Origin: Pseudomonadota bacterium
GTDB lineage: Bacteria; Pseudomonadota; Alphaproteobacteria; Rhizobiales; Rhizobiaceae
Direction: 5' to 3'
DNA: 64,000 nucleotides
NCBI GenBank assembly: GCA_023451735.1
Contig: JAEXYH010000057.1
Span: 1-64,000 of the forward strand
Made by a program: the position numbers and the translations under genes. The notes under the pieces are model-generated. The model saw only the letters and a program-made list of their open reading frames with translations. It was not told where the DNA came from and did not search any database. Of this stretch, positions 41,992-50,125 are shown one piece after another (within the stretch, counting starts at the first letter, position 1; each line of letters opens with the position of its first letter).

Positions 41992-43668
41992 ATGTCGAAA
42001 CCCGCTACCGATTTCAACGATCCGATCAATCTCCAGGTCATGTGGAACCGTCTTGTGTTCATCGCGGACCAGGCCGACAACGTCCTCGGCAAGACCGCAT
42101 TCTCGCCGATCGTTCGCGAAAACCACGACTACGTGACCGTGCTTCTCGATGCCAAGGGGCAGGCGCTGGCGCAGTGCACCTGGTCCATCCCCGTCTTCAT
42201 CACCTCGCTGCCGGCGGCCGCCCAGAAATACTTTCTGCCGAAATTTCCGGCTGAAAAGTTGGAGGAAGGTGATGTTCTGGCGACCAACGACCCGGAAATC
42301 GGAACGGGGCACCTGCCGGACGTGACGATGATCACGCCGATTTTTAAGAACGGCAAGGTTGTGGCCTATGCAGGCTCGATCGCACACCTTCCCGATATCG
42401 GCGGCGCGCCGCTACACTCTGAAGCAAGCGACATCTTCGCCGAAGGCATCCGCTTCCCGATCGTCAAGCTTCTCAAGAAGGGCGTTCCGAACGACGATAT
42501 CTTTGACATCATCGAAGCGTCGGTCCGCATGCCTGTTGAAGTGCGCGGCGACCTGGAATCGATGATCGCGGCGAACAATGTCATGGGCCGTGAACTCGTC
42601 AAGTTCCTCGATGAGTACGGCCTTGATGACGTCGAAGGTCTGGCAGAGGCGATCCACTCACGTTCGGAAGCGCAGACCCGCAAGGCGATCCGCGAATGGC
42701 CGAACGGCGCCTACAGCGCCGAGGTTCTGTTGGACGGCTACGATGTCGACGTGACGCTGAAGGCGACGGTTCATGTCAGGGACGATTCCGTCCATGTCGA
42801 CTACACAGGAACGTCCGATCAGGTTCTGCACTCGATCAACTGCCGCACGAACTATCGCTACGCTCACTCTGTCTATGCTTTGAAATGCCTGCTGGACTCC
42901 GAGACACCGAACAACGAAGGGTGTATCATTCCGATCACGGACGAGGCGCCGCTCGGATGTATCCTCAATCCCGAGGAATGGACCGCTGGCAACTCGCGTA
43001 ACCTGATTGGTCACGTGATCCCGTCGTTGATCTTCAAGGCACTGGAAGGCATCGTTCCGGAGAAGGTGCTCGGCGACAGCGGCGGCGCGCCGATCTGGGC
43101 AGCCAACTGCGTCGGCCAACGCAATGACGGCAGCCAGTATTCATCGGTTCAGAACTTCCACGGCGGCCAGGGAGCACGCTCGGAGTTCGATGGACTGGAT
43201 ACGCTCAGCTTCCCATCGAACTGCAAGGTCACGGCAGTCGAGATGTTCGAGGTCGCCGTTCCTGCACTCATGGAGCGCAAGGAGCTTATCGCGGACTCCG
43301 GCGGTGCGGGCAAGCATCGCGGCGGCCTCGGCCAGCGCGTCATCTTGCGCAATCTCGGCCGTACGCCCATGAACATCTATCTCGCCTCCGAACGCGTCCG
43401 TCATCCGTGCTTCGGCGTGGTGGAAGGTCAAAGCGGTTCCGCGGGCAAGGTGCTCAAGGAAGGCAATCCACACTTCCCGAAGGGCAAGATTGTCCTGAAG
43501 ACTGGAGAACGTCTGGAAGTGAATACGCCCGGCGGCGGTGGCTGGGGCAAGGCAAGCGAACGGTCGCGCGAACTCATCGAGCAGGATCTTGCCGAAGGAC
43601 TGGTAACGCCGAATGCCGCCAAGGAAATCTTCGGCTACTCTGGCGCCGTTGCGGTCGCGGCGGAATAG
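41992..43668 (+). CDS. hyuB: Hydantoinase/oxoprolinase-family subunit B
   Basis: A 558-residue HyuB-family protein, the partner of HyuA. Typical segments are the N-terminal NRLVFIADQADNVLGKTAFS, the GTGHLPDVT region, SINCRTNYRYAHSVYALKCL and the C-terminal GGGGWG. Together the A and B subunits form an ATP-dependent ring-opening or carboxylating enzyme. The C-terminus is complete, with no acetone-carboxylase gamma subunit following, which favours a hydantoinase/oxoprolinase-like reaction over acetone carboxylation. Confidence 0.9.
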   Translation: MSKPATDFNDPINLQVMWNRLVFIADQADNVLGKTAFSPIVRENHDYVTVLLDAKGQALAQCTWSIPVFITSLPAAAQKYFLPKFPAEKLEEGDVLATNDPEIGTGHLPDVTMITPIFKNGKVVAYAGSIAHLPDIGGAPLHSEASDIFAEGIRFPIVKLLKKGVPNDDIFDIIEASVRMPVEVRGDLESMIAANNVMGRELVKFLDEYGLDDVEGLAEAIHSRSEAQTRKAIREWPNGAYSAEVLLDGYDVDVTLKATVHVRDDSVHVDYTGTSDQVLHSINCRTNYRYAHSVYALKCLLDSETPNNEGCIIPITDEAPLGCILNPEEWTAGNSRNLIGHVIPSLIFKALEGIVPEKVLGDSGGAPIWAANCVGQRNDGSQYSSVQNFHGGQGARSEFDGLDTLSFPSNCKVTAVEMFEVAVPALMERKELIADSGGAGKHRGGLGQRVILRNLGRTPMNIYLASERVRHPCFGVVEGQSGSAGKVLKEGNPHFPKGKIVLKTGERLEVNTPGGGGWGKASERSRELIEQDLAEGLVTPNAAKEIFGYSGAVAVAAE

Positions 43669-43677
43669 GAGATACCG

Positions 43678-44484
43678 ATGGCATTGCTTAAAGAAAAGAT
43701 CGCTCTCGTGACGGGAGCAGGATCGGGTATCGGTCGCGAGACCGCCGTGCTTCTGGCAAGGGAAGGGGCAACCGTCGTGCTGACGGGCCGCCGCCTCGAC
43801 CCTCTTCGCGAGGTTGCTGATCTAATCGAGAAGAACAAGGGCAAAGCGGTCGCCCGCGCGCTCGACATCGAATCCCGCCAGGCCATCTTCGACACGGTCA
43901 GATCAGTCGAGGAAGCGGTCGGTCCGATCGACATCCTCGTCAACAACGCCGGATCGGCCAGCAAGGTTCTCAACGCACGCTTCATCAGCGAGGAGGAGTG
44001 GAACTCGACGATCAACGTCAACCTGACGGCGGTGTTCAATCTCACGCAGGCGGTGCTTCCGGGAATGATCGCCCGCGAAGACGGCACGATCATCACCGTA
44101 TCTTCGCTGGCGGTCGTCAATCCAAACCTTCTCGGCGGTGCGGCCTATGGTGCGGCCAAGGCGGGCGTGAAAAACTTCATGTCCTTCCTCCACAACACCT
44201 ACCGCAACCAGGGCATTCGCTCGACGACGGTCCTGCCGGGCGAAACCAACACGCCCATTATGGACAACCGGGCACGGCCTCCGCTCAAGGAGGAGCGTGC
44301 CGTGATGATGGATCCCCTGGAGGTGGCGCGCGCTATCACGCTTTGCGCCACTCTCGGGAAGAGCGCCGTCATTCCCGAACTGCACATCTGCCCGGTTCGC
44401 ATGCGTGACACCTCGGCGGACATTGAGATGGCCCGGTGGGTCGGGGCACCGGCCGATACGCCGGACATGCCGAAAATGAAATAA
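43678..44484 (+). CDS. Short-chain dehydrogenase/reductase
   Basis: A 268-residue classical SDR. The NAD(P)-binding motif GAGSGIG is at residues 13-19, NNAG follows in VNNAGSASK, and the catalytic Ser...Tyr-x-x-x-Lys is visible as VSSLAVV and AAYGAAKAG. It lies 9 bp after hyuB and 14 bp before the aldolase, so it probably oxidises a hydroxyl group in the same pathway or reduces an aldolase product. Substrate unknown. Confidence 0.9.
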   Translation: MALLKEKIALVTGAGSGIGRETAVLLAREGATVVLTGRRLDPLREVADLIEKNKGKAVARALDIESRQAIFDTVRSVEEAVGPIDILVNNAGSASKVLNARFISEEEWNSTINVNLTAVFNLTQAVLPGMIAREDGTIITVSSLAVVNPNLLGGAAYGAAKAGVKNFMSFLHNTYRNQGIRSTTVLPGETNTPIMDNRARPPLKEERAVMMDPLEVARAITLCATLGKSAVIPELHICPVRMRDTSADIEMARWVGAPADTPDMPKMK

Positions 44485-44498
44485 GGGAGAGGAAAATC

Positions 44499-45197
44499 AT
44501 GAACGGAGCAAAGCTGCGCGCCCGTCTTGCGGCTGGTGAAGCGATCAGTATGTTTACGCCGCACCACACGAATTCGGGGCTCTCTGCCCGTCTCATCGAA
44601 CTGGGTGCCGATGCGGTCTTCGTTGACTGCGAACACGGCACCTGGAGTTTCGAGGATGTACGCGAGGTCGGGCAGATTGTCAGAGGGGCGGGAGGCGCCG
44701 CCATCGTGCGTCCCCAGTCGCACGAGCGGCCGCTGATCATCCGCTACCTGAATGCAGGTGCCGATGGCATCATGGTCCCTATGATCGGCAATGCTGACGA
44801 GGCCCGTGCGGTCGTGGATGCCGTCCGGTACGCCATTCCGGCGGATTACGAAAAGCGTCTGGTGATTGCCATGATCGAGACAGTCGATGCCATCGAGGAA
44901 CTCGACGAGATCGTCAAGGTCGAGGGTATCGACGTCTTCTTCATCGGTCCCGGCGATCTGTCGCAGGACATGGGCTACCTGCCGGCTCCGCCATTTGGCG
45001 ACCCGCGTCCGGAGGTCGTCATGGACAAGGTGGCTGTTGCCGTCGGCAAGATCCGCGCTGCCGGAAAGGTCCCAGGAACGCTCGCCACGCTCGATGAAAT
45101 TCCGCATTGGCGCAGCAAGGGAGTACAGTTCTTCTACGTCCATTCGGACCCGTTCCTGCGTCGTGGTCTGACTGCTGTCAAAAACGCGTTGGCCTGA
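44499..45197 (+). CDS. HpcH/HpaI-family aldolase
   Basis: A 232-residue metal-dependent class II aldolase of the HpcH/HpaI family, which cleaves 4-hydroxy-2-oxo acids to pyruvate (or a similar oxo acid) and an aldehyde. Key segments are FVDCEHGTW near the N-terminus (metal/active-site Glu and His), GADGIMVPMI and FFIGPGDLSQDMG. The ATG at 44499 has GAGAGGAAAA before it; an earlier in-frame start lies inside the SDR gene. It is the last intact gene of the hyuAB operon; its presence suggests the pathway ends in a retro-aldol step. Confidence 0.9.
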   Translation: MNGAKLRARLAAGEAISMFTPHHTNSGLSARLIELGADAVFVDCEHGTWSFEDVREVGQIVRGAGGAAIVRPQSHERPLIIRYLNAGADGIMVPMIGNADEARAVVDAVRYAIPADYEKRLVIAMIETVDAIEELDEIVKVEGIDVFFIGPGDLSQDMGYLPAPPFGDPRPEVVMDKVAVAVGKIRAAGKVPGTLATLDEIPHWRSKGVQFFYVHSDPFLRRGLTAVKNALA

Positions 45198-45206
45198 GGA
45201 TAGATC

Positions 45207-45364
45207 GCTGACTCCAGGCTCTTCGATCTTTCCGGCTGCCGTGCTCTGGTGACCGGATCCTCCCAAGGCATCGGCCTCGCCCTTGCCAAGGGCCTCACCG
45301 CCCATGGGGTTCGATCGTGCTCAACGGTCGCGACACGTCAAAGCTCGGTGGACGAAAGTCATAG
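45207..45364 (+). pseudogene. Gluconate 5-dehydrogenase (SDR) N-terminal remnant
   Basis: Directly after the aldolase the plus strand encodes LFDLSGCRALVTGSSQGIG and then LALAKGLTAHG, the start of a gluconate 5-dehydrogenase-type SDR with its NAD motif intact. At about 45310 the frame shifts and the expected continuation SIVLNGRDTSKLGG appears in another frame, ending at a TAG at 45362. No start codon or ribosome binding site remains, and the rest of the gene (about 200 codons) is missing. The homology is clear; the gene is dead. Confidence 0.75.
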
Positions 45365-45402
45365 CCTAGTCAGACCTTTCTTTGGCTTTATCTCAAGGGC
45401 CG

Positions 45403-45711
45403 CGCAGCGGCGGCCGTTAGCTCGACGGTATTGCCTCCCCATTGCAGGTGCCCCCGGACATCGTTGCCAGCATTGGTGGCCGCATTCCCGTAATGATGGT
45501 TTCCGTCGCGGAACCGACATCGTGAAAGCGCTCGCATTGGGTGCCTGATTCGTTTCCATAGGGCGGCCGTTTCTCTGCGCAGCCGCCGTCGGGGGCACGC
45601 TGGCGTGCTCAAGCGGCTGAATCCTGAACCGAAATCAATCGAAATATGGCGCTATTGGGTGCAGCGGATTTGAAGGATCTTTCCCACGACGTAGTCGAGA
45701 ATTCAAGAAGT
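45403..45711 (+). pseudogene. FMN-dependent alpha-hydroxy-acid dehydrogenase remnant
   Basis: Pieces of the C-terminal third of an LldD/glycolate-oxidase-family protein can be read in order but in three frames: GGR, then TAG where Gln is expected, then LDGIASPLQV and IGGRIPVMM (45412-45498), GFRRGTDIVKALALGA (ending at a TGA at 45546), IGRPFLCAAAVGG, and EINRNMALLGAADLKDL (45631-45690). The GGRQLDG and GGFRRGTD motifs that hold FMN make the family clear. At least two frameshifts and one nonsense codon are present, so it is a decayed gene, truncated at its 5' side. Confidence 0.75.
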
Positions 45712-46102
45712 GTTCGCCGCACAGATCGCGGCTCTGGGTGCCATATCAGTTTCACCTCATCAAGAGCATACACTCGAGTCTCTGGCGCAATCGTGCCGCT
45801 CAGATATAGGTAGTTACCTGGAATCCCTTCATGGCATCGTGCGCAACGCAACGACCATTTGTGGTTAGCTCTCATAAAACCGACCGCCGACTGTCGGTAC
45901 CCGGCAGCTTCATCAGGTGTTCCCACCCGCCTCGGACTGTAGCTACCCAGGCTCGCTGAGTGAATTCATGAACTCAATCGATAACACCTATGCGTGATAG
46001 CACCCTAATAGATTGCTGACTTCGCCCTAGTTGGTGTCCTTCACGCAGCCGACGGCATCCGTTGCGCGGGCCCGATCCACCGAACAGCATGTGGAGTTTT
46101 AG
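45712..46102. other. Gene-free stretch before paoA
   Basis: No intact gene is visible. A minus-strand frame (about 45720-45926) contains a run that could be a fragment of an old gene, but I recognise no family. The right part includes CTATGCGTGATAG at 45988-46000, an interrupted palindrome similar to the CTAT...ATAG in the element before livK, and probably the paoA promoter. Confidence 0.35.
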
Positions 46103-46741
46103 ATGACGCCAACGAACCAACTAGAAATCTCCCGGCGAGACTTGCTTATCTCGTCGGCAGCGACAGTTGCCGTAACAGGAGCCGCATCCGATGTTGCGGT
46201 AGCACAGCCTGCTGAGGGTAACATGACATATAGATCGACCGTGTCGCTCAAGGTCAACGGCGTAAATCGTGACCTCGAAATCGACAACCGAACCAGCCTT
46301 CTCGACGCTCTTCGCGAGCATCTACAGCTTACCGGCACAAAAAAAGGCTGCGACCACGGCCAGTGCGGTGCCTGCACGGTGATGGTCGACGGGCGACGAA
46401 TCAATTCGTGCTTGACGCTCGCGGTGATGCACGACGGTGTCGAAGTAACGACTATCGAAGGGCTCGGCCAACCGGGGAATCTTCATCCGATGCAAGCCGC
46501 CTTCGTCAAGCATGATGGCTTCCAGTGCGGATATTGTACTCCCGGACAGATCTGTTCCTCCGTGGCGGTGCTCGAGGAAATCAAAGCAAACATCCCGAGC
46601 CACGTCACCGAAAATCTCACCGAGCAGACGACACTCTCGCACGCGGAAATCCGTGAGCGCATGAGCGGTAACATCTGTCGATGCGGCGCCTATTCGAACA
46701 TTGTCGAAGCCATTGTCGAAGCTGCGGGGACACGAGCATGA
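46103..46741 (+). CDS. paoA: Aldehyde oxidoreductase 2Fe-2S subunit
   Basis: A 212-residue iron-sulfur subunit of a periplasmic molybdenum hydroxylase. A twin-arginine signal is present (SRRDLL, Arg11-Arg12). The plant-type [2Fe-2S] site is GCDHGQCGACTV plus a later Cys in INSCL, and the second [2Fe-2S] site is QCGYCTPGQ plus NICRCG. This matches PaoA (YagT) of the E. coli aldehyde oxidase PaoABC. GGAG lies six bases before the ATG. Its stop overlaps paoB by ATGA. The Tat signal on this subunit carries the folded complex to the periplasm. Confidence 0.92.
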   Translation: MTPTNQLEISRRDLLISSAATVAVTGAASDVAVAQPAEGNMTYRSTVSLKVNGVNRDLEIDNRTSLLDALREHLQLTGTKKGCDHGQCGACTVMVDGRRINSCLTLAVMHDGVEVTTIEGLGQPGNLHPMQAAFVKHDGFQCGYCTPGQICSSVAVLEEIKANIPSHVTENLTEQTTLSHAEIRERMSGNICRCGAYSNIVEAIVEAAGTRA

Positions 46742-47688
46742 GAGCCTTCACTTTCGAACGGGCCACTTCCGTTGAAGCTGCAGCCGGTGCGGTCGCATCA
46801 AATCCACAGGCAAAATTCATTGCCGGTGGCACAAATCTTCTCGACTTGATGAAGCTGGAGATCGAAACGCCGACGCATCTCATCGACGTCAATGGCCTTG
46901 GTTTGGATACGATCGAAGCCACGGCCGAGGGAGGGCTGCGAATCGGTGCGCTGGTGCGAAATACCGATCTCGCCGCTCACGAAATTGTACGTCGAGATTA
47001 CGGTCTTCTGTCGCGGGCGTTGGTCGCCGGTGCATCTGGCCAGCTCCGTAACAAAGCAACGACGGCCGGCAACCTTCTTCAGCGGACTCGCTGTCCTTAC
47101 TTTTATGACACTGCCCAACCCTGCAACAAACGACAACCGGGCAGCGGCTGTTCGGCGCTTGGGGGCTTTAGCCGCCAGCTGGGGGTGGTTGGGGTGAGTA
47201 ATTCTTGCATTGCGACCCATCCGAGCGACATGGCGGTCGCTATGCGCGCGCTTGACGCCGTCGTCGAGACGGTCAAGCCAGACGGCAGCAAGCGCTCGAT
47301 CGAGATCGCAGACTTTCACCGTCTTCCCGGCGAAACCCCGCACGTCGAAACTGTGCTTGAGACGGGCGAGTTCATCACGGCTGTCACTCTTCCGCCGCCT
47401 ATTGGTGGAAGGCACATCTACCGAAAAGTTCGCGATCGCGCGTCCTATGCCTTTGCGCTGGTGTCGGTCGGGGCTGTCATTCATCCCGATGGAACGGGGA
47501 AGGTCGCGATAGGTGGCGTTGCACACAGGCCTTGGCGGATCGAAGAGGCGGATCGCGCTTTGCCCAATGGTGCAAAGGCTGCAAGCGGCATCCTTCTCGC
47601 CGATGCCCGTCCGACCGAGCAGAACACGTTTAAGGTCGATCTCGTCGAGCGCACCCTCGGCGCAGTCATCTCTGAAGCAAGGGGTTGA
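46738..47688 (+). CDS. paoB: Aldehyde oxidoreductase FAD subunit
   Basis: A 316-residue FAD-binding subunit. FAD motifs KFIAGGTNLLDLMK and TTAGNLLQRTRCPYF are seen. The insertion with Cys residues (RTRCPYFYDTAQPCNK, GSGC) followed by NSCIATHPSD matches the extra [4Fe-4S] cluster known in PaoB but absent in most xanthine dehydrogenase FAD subunits. Length agrees with PaoB. It has no signal peptide, as expected for a subunit that hitchhikes with PaoA. Confidence 0.92.
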   Translation: MRAFTFERATSVEAAAGAVASNPQAKFIAGGTNLLDLMKLEIETPTHLIDVNGLGLDTIEATAEGGLRIGALVRNTDLAAHEIVRRDYGLLSRALVAGASGQLRNKATTAGNLLQRTRCPYFYDTAQPCNKRQPGSGCSALGGFSRQLGVVGVSNSCIATHPSDMAVAMRALDAVVETVKPDGSKRSIEIADFHRLPGETPHVETVLETGEFITAVTLPPPIGGRHIYRKVRDRASYAFALVSVGAVIHPDGTGKVAIGGVAHRPWRIEEADRALPNGAKAASGILLADARPTEQNTFKVDLVERTLGAVISEARG

Positions 47689-47691
47689 GCC

Positions 47692-49896
47692 ATGAAGTTC
47701 GAAACACCTGCAAAAACCAATCCGATCGACAATCTCAAGGTCGTTGGTCAACCGATCCACCGTATCGACGGCGAACTGAAAACCACCGGTCGCGCCAAGT
47801 ATGCTTATGAGTGGCATGATCCCAACATGCGCTACGCCTATGGCTATCCCGTCGGATCGACGATTGCCAAAGGCCGGATTAAGTCCATGGATGTCGCTGC
47901 GGCACAAAAGGCGCCGGGCACCATCGCCGTTGTGACGACACTTTCCGTCGGTGCGCTGGAAAAAGGCCAGTATAATACCGCCAATCTCTTCGGTGGTGAC
48001 GTGATCCAGCACTACCATCAGGCGATTGCTGTTGTCGTTGCCGAAACCTTTGAGCAGGCGCGGGCGGCAGCAAGCCTGGTCGAAGTCGATTACGAAAACG
48101 AAACTGGAGCCTTTGACCTGGCCGCGGCGCGTGACGGCGCGGTAAAACCGAAGGACGCCGGTGGAGCGCCACCCGACACAGCGGTTGGGGATTTCGATGG
48201 GGCGTTTCGCGATGCCGAGATTACACTCGACGAAACCTACACGACGCCCGACCAGTCTCACGCAATGATGGAGCCTCATGCGTCGATTGCCGCTTGGGAT
48301 GGCGATGAGGTTACCGTATGGACATCGAGTCAGATGATCGACTGGTGGCGATCGGATCTTGCTACCACGCTTGGGATCGACAAGGAAAAAGTCCATCTGA
48401 TGTCACCCTTCATTGGTGGTGGTTTTGGCGGAAAGCTTTTCCTGCGCGCGGATGCAGTTCTTGCCGCCTTTGGGGCGAAGGCCGCTGGCAGGCCGGTCAA
48501 GGTTGCTCTCCCGCGCCCGCTCATGTCAAACAACACTACTCACCGCCCTGCAACGATCCAGCGGATCCGGATTGGCGCTGGGAAAGACGGTAAGATAACC
48601 GCGATCGGCCACGAGAGCTGGTCCGGTGATCTGGCGGGCGGTGGACCGGAGACTGCAGTGATGCAGACGCGCCTGCTGTATGCCGGAGAAAACCGTATGA
48701 CGGCAATGCGTTTGGCCGAACTCAATCTCCCGGAAGGCAATGCGATGCGGGCACCCGGTGAAGCGCCTGGCTTGATGGCTCTGGAGATCGCAATCGACGA
48801 AATCGCTGAAAAGCTTGGCATAGATCCGATCGAGTTCAGAGTCCTCAATGACACGCAGGTCGATCCGGAGAAACCCGAACGCCCGTTCTCGCAGCGCAAT
48901 CTAATCGGCTGTCTGCAGCGTGGCGCAGAGCGGTTCGGCTGGAGTGAGCGCGGAAAACCGGGAGCTCGGCGCGAAGGCAACTGGTTGATCGGCATGGGCG
49001 TCGCGGCCGGCTTTCGCAACAATCTTGTCATGCCGTCGGGCGCGCGGGTGCGTTTGGCAAGCGATGGTATTGTCACCGTCGAAACCGATATGACGGACAT
49101 CGGGACGGGCAGCTACACAATCATTGCTCAGACCGCGGCCGAAATGATGGGTGTGCGCGTAGACAAGGTCGGCGTTCATCTCGGTGATTCTCGCTTTCCG
49201 GTTTCTGCTGGTTCCGGCGGTCAGTTTGGGGCAAATTCCGCGACGTCAGGTGTCTATGCAGCCTGCGTCAAGCTGCGCGAAGCGGTAGCGGCAAAGCTCG
49301 GCTTTAATTCCGATGACGTCGTCTTTGAGAACGGCGAAGTAAGATCGGGCAATCGCTCCGTACCGCTCGCTGAAGCCGCGGGGCCGGAAGGCCTTGTCGG
49401 TGAGGACACGATGGAGTGGGGCGATCTTACAGACACGCATCAGCAATCGACGTTCGGCGGTCATTTTGTTGAAGTCGGTGTTGATGTCGCCACCGGTGAA
49501 ACCCGCATCCGCCGCATGCTGGCGGTATGCGCTGCCGGCCGCATCATCAACCCGATCACGGCGCGCAGCCAGGTGATTGGGGCCATGACGATGGGCGCAG
49601 GACTCGCTTTGTCGGAAGAATTGGCCGTTGACACCCGCCGCGGATTCTTTGTCAACCACGATCTTGCCGGATACGAAGTGCCCGTCCATGCCGACATTCC
49701 CCACCAAGATGTGATCTTCATGGACGAAACGGACCCGATGTCATCGCCGATGAAGGCAAAGGGCATTGGAGAGCTCGGCCTGTGCGGGGTATCGGCGGCA
49801 ATCGCAAACGCCATTTACAATGCCACAGGCGTGCGCGTCAGGCACTACCCGATCACGCTCGACAAAGTCATCGGCGGTTTGCCCGAGGTCGCATGA
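47692..49896 (+). CDS. paoC: Aldehyde oxidoreductase molybdenum subunit
   Basis: A 734-residue molybdenum-cofactor subunit. The N-terminal VVGQPIHRIDGELKTTGRAKY, the GGGFGGKLF and APGEAPG segments and the C-terminal catalytic Glu in KGIGELGLCG are typical of PaoC/YagR. The enzyme oxidises aromatic or aliphatic aldehydes to acids in the periplasm. It lies 3 bp after paoB. A PaoD/XdhC-type chaperone gene, normally next in such operons, is not seen; a short micro-ORF and a hydrolase follow instead. Confidence 0.92.
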   Translation: MKFETPAKTNPIDNLKVVGQPIHRIDGELKTTGRAKYAYEWHDPNMRYAYGYPVGSTIAKGRIKSMDVAAAQKAPGTIAVVTTLSVGALEKGQYNTANLFGGDVIQHYHQAIAVVVAETFEQARAAASLVEVDYENETGAFDLAAARDGAVKPKDAGGAPPDTAVGDFDGAFRDAEITLDETYTTPDQSHAMMEPHASIAAWDGDEVTVWTSSQMIDWWRSDLATTLGIDKEKVHLMSPFIGGGFGGKLFLRADAVLAAFGAKAAGRPVKVALPRPLMSNNTTHRPATIQRIRIGAGKDGKITAIGHESWSGDLAGGGPETAVMQTRLLYAGENRMTAMRLAELNLPEGNAMRAPGEAPGLMALEIAIDEIAEKLGIDPIEFRVLNDTQVDPEKPERPFSQRNLIGCLQRGAERFGWSERGKPGARREGNWLIGMGVAAGFRNNLVMPSGARVRLASDGIVTVETDMTDIGTGSYTIIAQTAAEMMGVRVDKVGVHLGDSRFPVSAGSGGQFGANSATSGVYAACVKLREAVAAKLGFNSDDVVFENGEVRSGNRSVPLAEAAGPEGLVGEDTMEWGDLTDTHQQSTFGGHFVEVGVDVATGETRIRRMLAVCAAGRIINPITARSQVIGAMTMGAGLALSEELAVDTRRGFFVNHDLAGYEVPVHADIPHQDVIFMDETDPMSSPMKAKGIGELGLCGVSAAIANAIYNATGVRVRHYPITLDKVIGGLPEVA

Positions 49897-49902
49897 TCGT
49901 AT

Positions 49903-49929
49903 CGATGGCGGCCAACAAGGCCGCCATCG
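49903..49929 (+). terminator. Perfect 11-bp hairpin after paoC
   Basis: CGATGGCGGCC at 49903-49913 and GGCCGCCATCG at 49919-49929 form a perfect stem with a 5-nt AACAA loop, 6 bp after the paoC stop and 20 bp before the next start codon. No U-tract follows, so it may act as a processing or stabilising structure or as a partial terminator. Confidence 0.55.
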
Positions 49930-49948
49930 TCCTATCAAAGGATGCCAT

Positions 49949-50080
49949 ATGAGAACGATGACAAAATCGTCCGCCCTTCCGGCTCCTGTGCGAGCATCGC
50001 TGACGGACAGACCCGAAGAGATTCTGGAATTTGCGATGAACGCGTGTGGCTGCGGCGATGTCGCACCGGCGACTAGTTGA
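49949..50080 (+). CDS. Cys-Gly-rich 43-residue micro-protein
   Basis: A 43-codon frame starting at ATG, with AAGGA eight bases upstream. It has a helical, acidic middle (TDRPEEILEFAMNA) followed directly by CGCGDVAPATS at the C-terminus. I know no family for it. It is bracketed by two strong hairpins, one 19 bp before and one immediately after, between paoC and an isochorismatase-type hydrolase. The two Cys spaced by one Gly could bind metal or be modified, and a leader-plus-core layout recalls ribosomally made peptides; both are speculation. The good ribosome binding site is the main reason to treat it as real. Confidence 0.5.
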   Translation: MRTMTKSSALPAPVRASLTDRPEEILEFAMNACGCGDVAPATS

Positions 50081-50081
50081 A

Positions 50082-50102
50082 GCCCGCGAGAGGCTCGCGG
50101 GC
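50082..50102 (+). terminator. Perfect 8-bp hairpin after the micro-ORF
   Basis: GCCCGCGA at 50082-50089 pairs with TCGCGGGC at 50095-50102 around a 5-nt loop, one base after the micro-ORF stop codon and 23 bp before the hydrolase start. It may separate expression of the micro-ORF from the hydrolase. Confidence 0.5.
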
Positions 50103-50125
50103 GCAATCCAAGAAGGAGTTCAGTC

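Noticed and set aside
40083..42092. A 669-codon open frame antisense to hyuA
   Set aside because: It is a mirror of the strong third-position GC bias in hyuA, shows no family motifs, and hyuA itself has clear motifs across the same bases.
45609..45926. A 105-codon minus-strand frame
   Set aside because: Half of it is antisense to the alpha-hydroxy-acid dehydrogenase remnant and the other half matches no family I know.
45988..46000. CTATGCGTGATAG before paoA as a third copy of the livK/hyuA element
   Set aside because: Only the CTAT...ATAG symmetry is shared; the AGTTGTGTTGGC core is absent, so it is too weak to claim.
46798..48396. A 532-codon frame antisense to paoB and paoC
   Set aside because: Same reason: the sense strand encodes the full cofactor motifs, the antisense shows none.
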